Positions 39,242 through 43,016 of a stretch of DNA of 43,016 nucleotides are shown here, piece by piece. The DNA is taken from assembly GCA_025060305.1 (NCBI GenBank), contig JANXCD010000002.1, positions 1 through 43,016 on the forward strand. The letters run 5' to 3'. The stretch comes from Armatimonadota bacterium (GTDB lineage: Bacteria; Armatimonadota; Fervidibacteria; Fervidibacterales; Fervidibacteraceae). The translations under genes and the position numbers were made by a program. The notes below the pieces were generated by a model. That model saw only the letters and a program-made list of their open reading frames with translations, was not told the origin of the DNA and made no database searches. The stretch's first letter is position 1. Every line of letters begins with the position of its first letter.

Positions 39242-41457
39242 ACTCCTGCTTTAGCGACGTTTAACTCCTGATAAAGAATTATGCGCTCAGGTGTAATTGG
39301 TGCTTCCAAAATCCAAAAACCAGTGGCATCAGCAACAGCGCTTGCCACAGCAGTTAGACCCAATGTAATTGGTGGTTCTCCAATTCCCTTAACTCCATAA
39401 GGTCCATGTTCCGAAGGAAATTCTAACAAGGTAGTCTTCACTTGTAAAGGGGCATCAGCCATTGTTAGGATTTGGTAGTCGGCAAGGTCTGGGTTTATGA
39501 TTCGCCCTTGTTCGTCATACTTCATTTCTTCCATGCTTGCCCAAGATATGGATTGAGCGATTCCTCCTTCAACTTGACCTTCACACATTGTTGAATTGAC
39601 AACCCTACCGACATCTAAAGCCTGATAGGATGCCAAGATTTTCATTTCTCCAGTTTCTGAATCTACTTTGACTTTAACCGTTTGTGCAAAGGTAGCGAGA
39701 TTTGATGGCTCTGCTCCAAATGTCCCTTTCCCGATGATTGCTCCTTTTAGCGATCGCATTGCGCTTCTAACAATTTCTGCGAAACTCAAAGAGCGTTCAG
39801 GATCAGACTTCACCCATATCCTCTTTTCGCCTACTTCCAAATCTTCAAGTTTAACCCCTAATTGTTCTGCTGCGATTTCAAGCATTTGGTTTAAAGCATC
39901 TTCTGCTGCACGCTTTGCTGCATTACCTACGCTGAAGGTTATAGTGCTTCCACCACTTGGTGGCGAGAAAGGTGCTGAGTCAGTATCGCCCCTCACAAAA
40001 GTTACATCTTCATAGTTGACTTTTAGAGTTTCAGCAACGATCTGCGACACAGCTGTTTCAGTTCCGTTAATGTCCATCATGCCACAGAAGATTTTTGCTG
40101 AGCCATCTTCGTCAATGAAGACAAAGGCTGATGCTGGTGAGGATGCATTTTGCCAATGTCCTAATGCTATTCCCCAACCTTCGTTCTTCTCTTTTTCCCT
40201 GTTAAACCACTGACATTTATCTACGACTGCCATGAGCGTCTCTTTGACGCCTGGTATGTCTTCTCTCAGGTTTTTCAATCTCATTTCAACGGGGTCAATT
40301 CCCAGTTCTTGGGCTATTTTGTTAATTTGTGTTTCACCAGCAAACAGAACTTGAGGGAAACCTGGTGCTCTATAAGCGCCTGTTGGAGGAGTGTTTGTTG
40401 CAATTTCGTAGGCATCCCATTTCACATTGGAAGTTTTGTAAAGCCGAGCGAATGCTCCTGTTGCCCAAGAGGCGCCGCCGCTAACACCGACATTCCATAG
40501 CGCATAAACATATCTGGCAAGTATTGTCCCATCGCTTTTGACGCCTGTTTTGATTTTTACATAAAGACCAGGTGCAGGCGTTGCGTCAAGAAATTCGTCT
40601 GTGCGAGTGTAAACGATTTTGGCTGGGCGCTTTGTGAAGAGAGTAAGGAGAACCGCATAAACATCCACTATGCCTCCAAATTTAGCACCGAACCCACCAC
40701 CTATTGTCATGCCAATGACATTGATGCGAGAAAGGGGTATGCCTAAAGACCTTGCTATGTTGCTTCTGACGGCAAAAATCCCTTGAGTTGATGTCCATAC
40801 GGTAATCTTTCCTTTTTCATCAATGGAAGCGATTGTGGCTTGAGGTTCAAGATAAGTTTGATGGACACGATGGACATAGAATTCGTCTTCAAAAACATAA
40901 TCGCTTTCAGCAAAACCTTTTTCCACATCGCCTTGCTCATAGTGATTTTCAGAAATGACATTGTAAAGCAATTCCCCATTTGGACCTTGAACTGGTTCTC
41001 TATCTTCCCAAACCAAAGGTGCGCCTTCCTTGACCGCTTCCCTCGGATCAACTACTGCTGGAAGTGGTTCATAATCCACTTCAACCAATGAAGCCGCTTC
41101 TTTTGCTGCTTCCAAAGTTTCTGCTCCTATCAGAGCAATTTTTTCGCCGTAATATCTGACTTTATCGCTGGCGAACAATCGTCTTATCCTTTGAGCAGCA
41201 TGAACCTCTTCTTCAACGACTAATGCAAAGTCTTTGCTTAATTGCTCTTGAGTAATAATTGCCAGAACACCAGGAACTTTCCATGCTTTTGTGGTGTCAA
41301 TTCGTTTAATTCGTGCATGAGCGTAAGTGCTGCGAACGAAAACGCCATATATCATGTTAGGCAGCACTAAATCTGCCGTGTAAAGTGCTCGCCCAGTAAC
41401 TTTGTCTATGGCATCAGTTTTTATAACGCCCTTTCCAAGCACCTTGAATTCTCCCAT
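39238..41457 (-). CDS. Xanthine dehydrogenase-family molybdopterin-binding subunit
   Basis: The large subunit of a molybdenum hydroxylase, 739 residues. Visible are GRALYTADLVLPNMIYGVFVRSTYAHARI (domain 1), RVHQTYLEPQA, the cofactor loop TIGGGFGAKFGG (about 255-266), TGAYRAPGFPQ with the Arg of the family's AYRGFG region, SGGSTITFSVGNA and the catalytic Glu in GVKGIGEPPITLG. Its substrate (purine, aldehyde, CO or other heterocycle) is not indicated; the CO dehydrogenase active-site loop with its Cys is not seen. The ATG at 41457 has an AGGGAGGTCGCAAA site, 14 bases after the FAD subunit stop. It overlaps the ABC-like gene. Needs cofactor from the MoeA pathway. Confidence 0.94.
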   Translation of the reverse strand: MGEFKVLGKGVIKTDAIDKVTGRALYTADLVLPNMIYGVFVRSTYAHARIKRIDTTKAWKVPGVLAIITQEQLSKDFALVVEEEVHAAQRIRRLFASDKVRYYGEKIALIGAETLEAAKEAASLVEVDYEPLPAVVDPREAVKEGAPLVWEDREPVQGPNGELLYNVISENHYEQGDVEKGFAESDYVFEDEFYVHRVHQTYLEPQATIASIDEKGKITVWTSTQGIFAVRSNIARSLGIPLSRINVIGMTIGGGFGAKFGGIVDVYAVLLTLFTKRPAKIVYTRTDEFLDATPAPGLYVKIKTGVKSDGTILARYVYALWNVGVSGGASWATGAFARLYKTSNVKWDAYEIATNTPPTGAYRAPGFPQVLFAGETQINKIAQELGIDPVEMRLKNLREDIPGVKETLMAVVDKCQWFNREKEKNEGWGIALGHWQNASSPASAFVFIDEDGSAKIFCGMMDINGTETAVSQIVAETLKVNYEDVTFVRGDTDSAPFSPPSGGSTITFSVGNAAKRAAEDALNQMLEIAAEQLGVKLEDLEVGEKRIWVKSDPERSLSFAEIVRSAMRSLKGAIIGKGTFGAEPSNLATFAQTVKVKVDSETGEMKILASYQALDVGRVVNSTMCEGQVEGGIAQSISWASMEEMKYDEQGRIINPDLADYQILTMADAPLQVKTTLLEFPSEHGPYGVKGIGEPPITLGLTAVASAVADATGFWILEAPITPERIILYQELNVAKAGV

Positions 41458-41471
41458 TTTGCGACCTCCCT

Positions 41472-42344
41472 TTAATTCTGAGCGACTGCTTTCTTATATG
41501 CATCCATGACGACACGCTTTGTTAGTCTATAAACCATGATGCGCCTATATTCGGCTGTGCCTCTTTGGTCAGTGATGGGACTGCTTGCGTTTTGCGCCAA
41601 ACTTGCTGCCTCATCTAAGACAGATTCATTCAGTGTTTTCCCAATCAAATTCTTTTCTGCCTCGTAGGCTCTAATCGGAGTTGGCGCTACAGAACCGAGA
41701 GAAATTTTAGCGTCAATTATGATGCCGTATTCATCAACTGCTATCGTGGCAGCAGCGTTTACAATGGCTATGTCCATGTATCGGCGGACTGAAAGTTTGT
41801 AAAAACTGCTCCCAATTCTCTCTTTTGGAATAGGGATAATGACTTCTGTAAGCAACTCGTCTGGCTGGCGAACAGTTTTGCCAGGACCGATAAAAAACTC
41901 TTGAAGTGGAATTATTCGCTCATTCCTTTTGCTAACGAGTTTGACTGAAGCATCTAAAACTAAAAGCGCTGGAAGGGTATCTCCAGCAGGAGAAGCGGTG
42001 CATATATTTCCACCGATTGTAGCCATGTTTCGGATTTGCAAAGAGCCAACAACTCTTGCTGAATCAGCAAGCACGGGCGCATGTTGGCAAATTAAAGGCG
42101 AAGTTTCCAATTCTCTCATTGTTGTTCGGCTGCCGATACGAATTTGACCGTCAATTATTTCTAAGCCGACAAAAGGGTAGCACAATGGGATTTCAACAAC
42201 GAGTTCCGGCTTTAGCCGACCTCTTTCCATGAACAAGATAAGGTCAGTTCCTCCTGCCAATGCACTCGCCCGTTCACCATATTCTGAAAATATGTTCAAG
42301 GCTTCATCCAAATTTTTCGGAGCGCAATAATCAAACCAATGCAC
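41472..42344 (-). CDS. Xanthine dehydrogenase-family FAD-binding subunit
   Basis: The medium subunit of the molybdenum hydroxylase, 290 residues, of the CoxM/XdhB type. The first FAD-binding motif is ALAGGTDLILFMERG (about 34-48) and the second ATIGGNICTASPAGDTLPALLVLDA (about 112-136), both standard. The C-terminal domain (SLGSVAPTPIRAYEAEKNLIG) matches the family. The start is a GTG at 42344 with AAGGAGGGGCAAATTT before it, downstream of a strong promoter. It passes electrons between the iron-sulfur subunit and the final acceptor. A [2Fe-2S] subunit gene, normally adjacent, is absent from the window. Confidence 0.94.
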   Translation of the reverse strand: MHWFDYCAPKNLDEALNIFSEYGERASALAGGTDLILFMERGRLKPELVVEIPLCYPFVGLEIIDGQIRIGSRTTMRELETSPLICQHAPVLADSARVVGSLQIRNMATIGGNICTASPAGDTLPALLVLDASVKLVSKRNERIIPLQEFFIGPGKTVRQPDELLTEVIIPIPKERIGSSFYKLSVRRYMDIAIVNAAATIAVDEYGIIIDAKISLGSVAPTPIRAYEAEKNLIGKTLNESVLDEAASLAQNASSPITDQRGTAEYRRIMVYRLTKRVVMDAYKKAVAQN

Positions 42345-42385
42345 AAATTTGCCCCTCCTTCAAAGTGACTTAATGCCGACGGAAA

Positions 42386-42414
42386 ATGTTAGCCTCAAGG
42401 ACTTTGCATGTCAA
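42386..42414 (-). promoter_or_regulatory. Promoter of the molybdenum hydroxylase operon
   Basis: On the minus strand TTGACA, exactly 17 bases, then TAACAT lies 42 bases upstream of the FAD-subunit GTG. It is the best sigma70-like promoter I could find here. The start of ilvD is divergent, and its own promoter in the same gap is not clear. Confidence 0.6.
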
Positions 42415-42580
42415 GCCTTTTCATGTTGAAAGAAAAATTTGAACAACAAAACCCTTGTCAAAATTCAGTCGCAAACGACGGTTCTTCGGAGAATGTTTTA
42501 TGATTTGAAGGGAAGTGCCGCATCGTTTGCAAAAGGACAGAATTTCAAAAAGCATCAATCCTTAAGGAGGGGAATATACA

Positions 42581-43016
42581 ATGCCTTTGAAAGAAAGAAG
42601 TAGGCTGCTAACGGAAGGCTTAGAGAGAGCGCCACATAGGGCAATGCTAAGGGCAATTGGGTTGACCGATGATGACTTGCAAAAACCCCTGATCGGAATA
42701 GCCAATACTTGGGCTGAAGTCAACACTTGCAACTATCACTTCCGTGAACTTGCCGAGTATGTCAAAAGAGGCATCAAAGACGCTGGTGGAACACCTTTAG
42801 AGTTCAACACCGTTGCCGTCAACGATGCGATGGGCATGGGACATGTCGGCATGAAAGCCTCTCTCATCAGCCGAGACCTAATTGCCGACTCCATTGAGTT
42901 GATGGCTACGGCTTATCAGTTTGATGCACTTGTTTTAATGGGCGGATGTGACAAGACGCAGCCAGGCTGCATTATCGCTATGGCGAGGCTGAATATTCCC
43001 AGCATTTACCTTTACG
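42581..43016 (+). CDS. ilvD: Dihydroxy-acid dehydratase, N-terminal part (3' end outside window)
   Basis: IlvD dehydrates dihydroxy acids in branched-chain amino acid synthesis. The ORF track missed it because it is open at the right edge. The ATG at 42581 follows AAGGAGGGGAATATACA, and 145 residues are visible. They contain the family's APHRAMLRAIGLTDDDL start, IGIANTWAEVNTCNYH (Cys cluster ligand), EFNTVAVNDAMGMGHVGMKASLISRDLIADSIELM and the MGGCDKTQPGC motif (second cluster Cys). It diverges from the molybdenum hydroxylase operon. The remainder of the iron-sulfur site lies outside. Confidence 0.97.
   Translation, partial: MPLKERSRLLTEGLERAPHRAMLRAIGLTDDDLQKPLIGIANTWAEVNTCNYHFRELAEYVKRGIKDAGGTPLEFNTVAVNDAMGMGHVGMKASLISRDLIADSIELMATAYQFDALVLMGGCDKTQPGCIIAMARLNIPSIYLY

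Overview
The window reads as ordinary bacterial chromosome of moderate GC from a heterotroph that is probably a member of the Armatimonadota (Fervidibacter-like). This is an inference from gene style: a DUF1559-type prepilin whose N-terminus resembles armatimonadotal ones, a twin-arginine Gfo/Idh/MocA oxidoreductase, an orphan URO-D-family protein next to a DUF4038 glycosidase-like protein, a neutral-ceramidase-like protein and an enolase-superfamily enzyme. AAGGAGG-type ribosome sites precede most starts, and TGA is used as a normal stop. I see no rRNA, tRNA, CRISPR array, phage or complete IS.

Layout. 1-7 kb: end of endonuclease V (nfi), moeA, a HAD hydrolase, a CBS-pair protein, a ceramidase-like protein, a DtxR/MntR-type regulator and NADP isocitrate dehydrogenase. 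7.5-12 kb: TAT-exported Gfo/Idh protein, prepilin, thiol peroxidase, an orphan nuoI and a decayed DUF1028 gene. 12.3-16.2 kb: a FecR-domain protein divergent from a CHASE2 adenylate cyclase, which is followed by an MFS transporter. 16.3-20 kb: a ModA-like binding protein, a broken small ORF, the URO-D-family protein and a DUF4038 protein. 20-28 kb: Hsp20, ligA, a soluble histidine kinase with mtnP, and clpC. 28-37 kb: ilvE, a mandelate-racemase-like enzyme, an anaerobic sulfatase-maturase pseudogene, an SDR, a UPF0182 membrane protein and serS. 37-42.3 kb: a minus-strand operon of two xanthine-dehydrogenase-family subunits translationally coupled to a degenerate ABC ATPase, an AT-rich membrane protein and a TPR lipid- or membrane-anchored protein. 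The window ends inside ilvD.

Genes that may work together: molybdenum use recurs (MoeA, a ModA-like binding protein, the molybdenum hydroxylase operon); protein quality control is represented by Hsp20 and ClpC, each with a palindrome in its leader; branched-chain amino acid synthesis by IlvE and IlvD. FecR plus CHASE2 cyclase looks like an envelope sensing pair.

The unexplained structure is mostly in gaps and in the last operon. Two copies, about 97% identical and in opposite orientation, of a 330-bp non-coding element with about 30-bp terminal inverted repeats (a MITE) lie about 20 kb apart. Two smaller families of palindromic repeats occupy other gaps, and several gaps hold gene remnants. 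The operon that couples a molybdenum hydroxylase to a catalytically dead, shrunken ABC ATPase, a membrane protein and a TPR protein is the best candidate for something undescribed.
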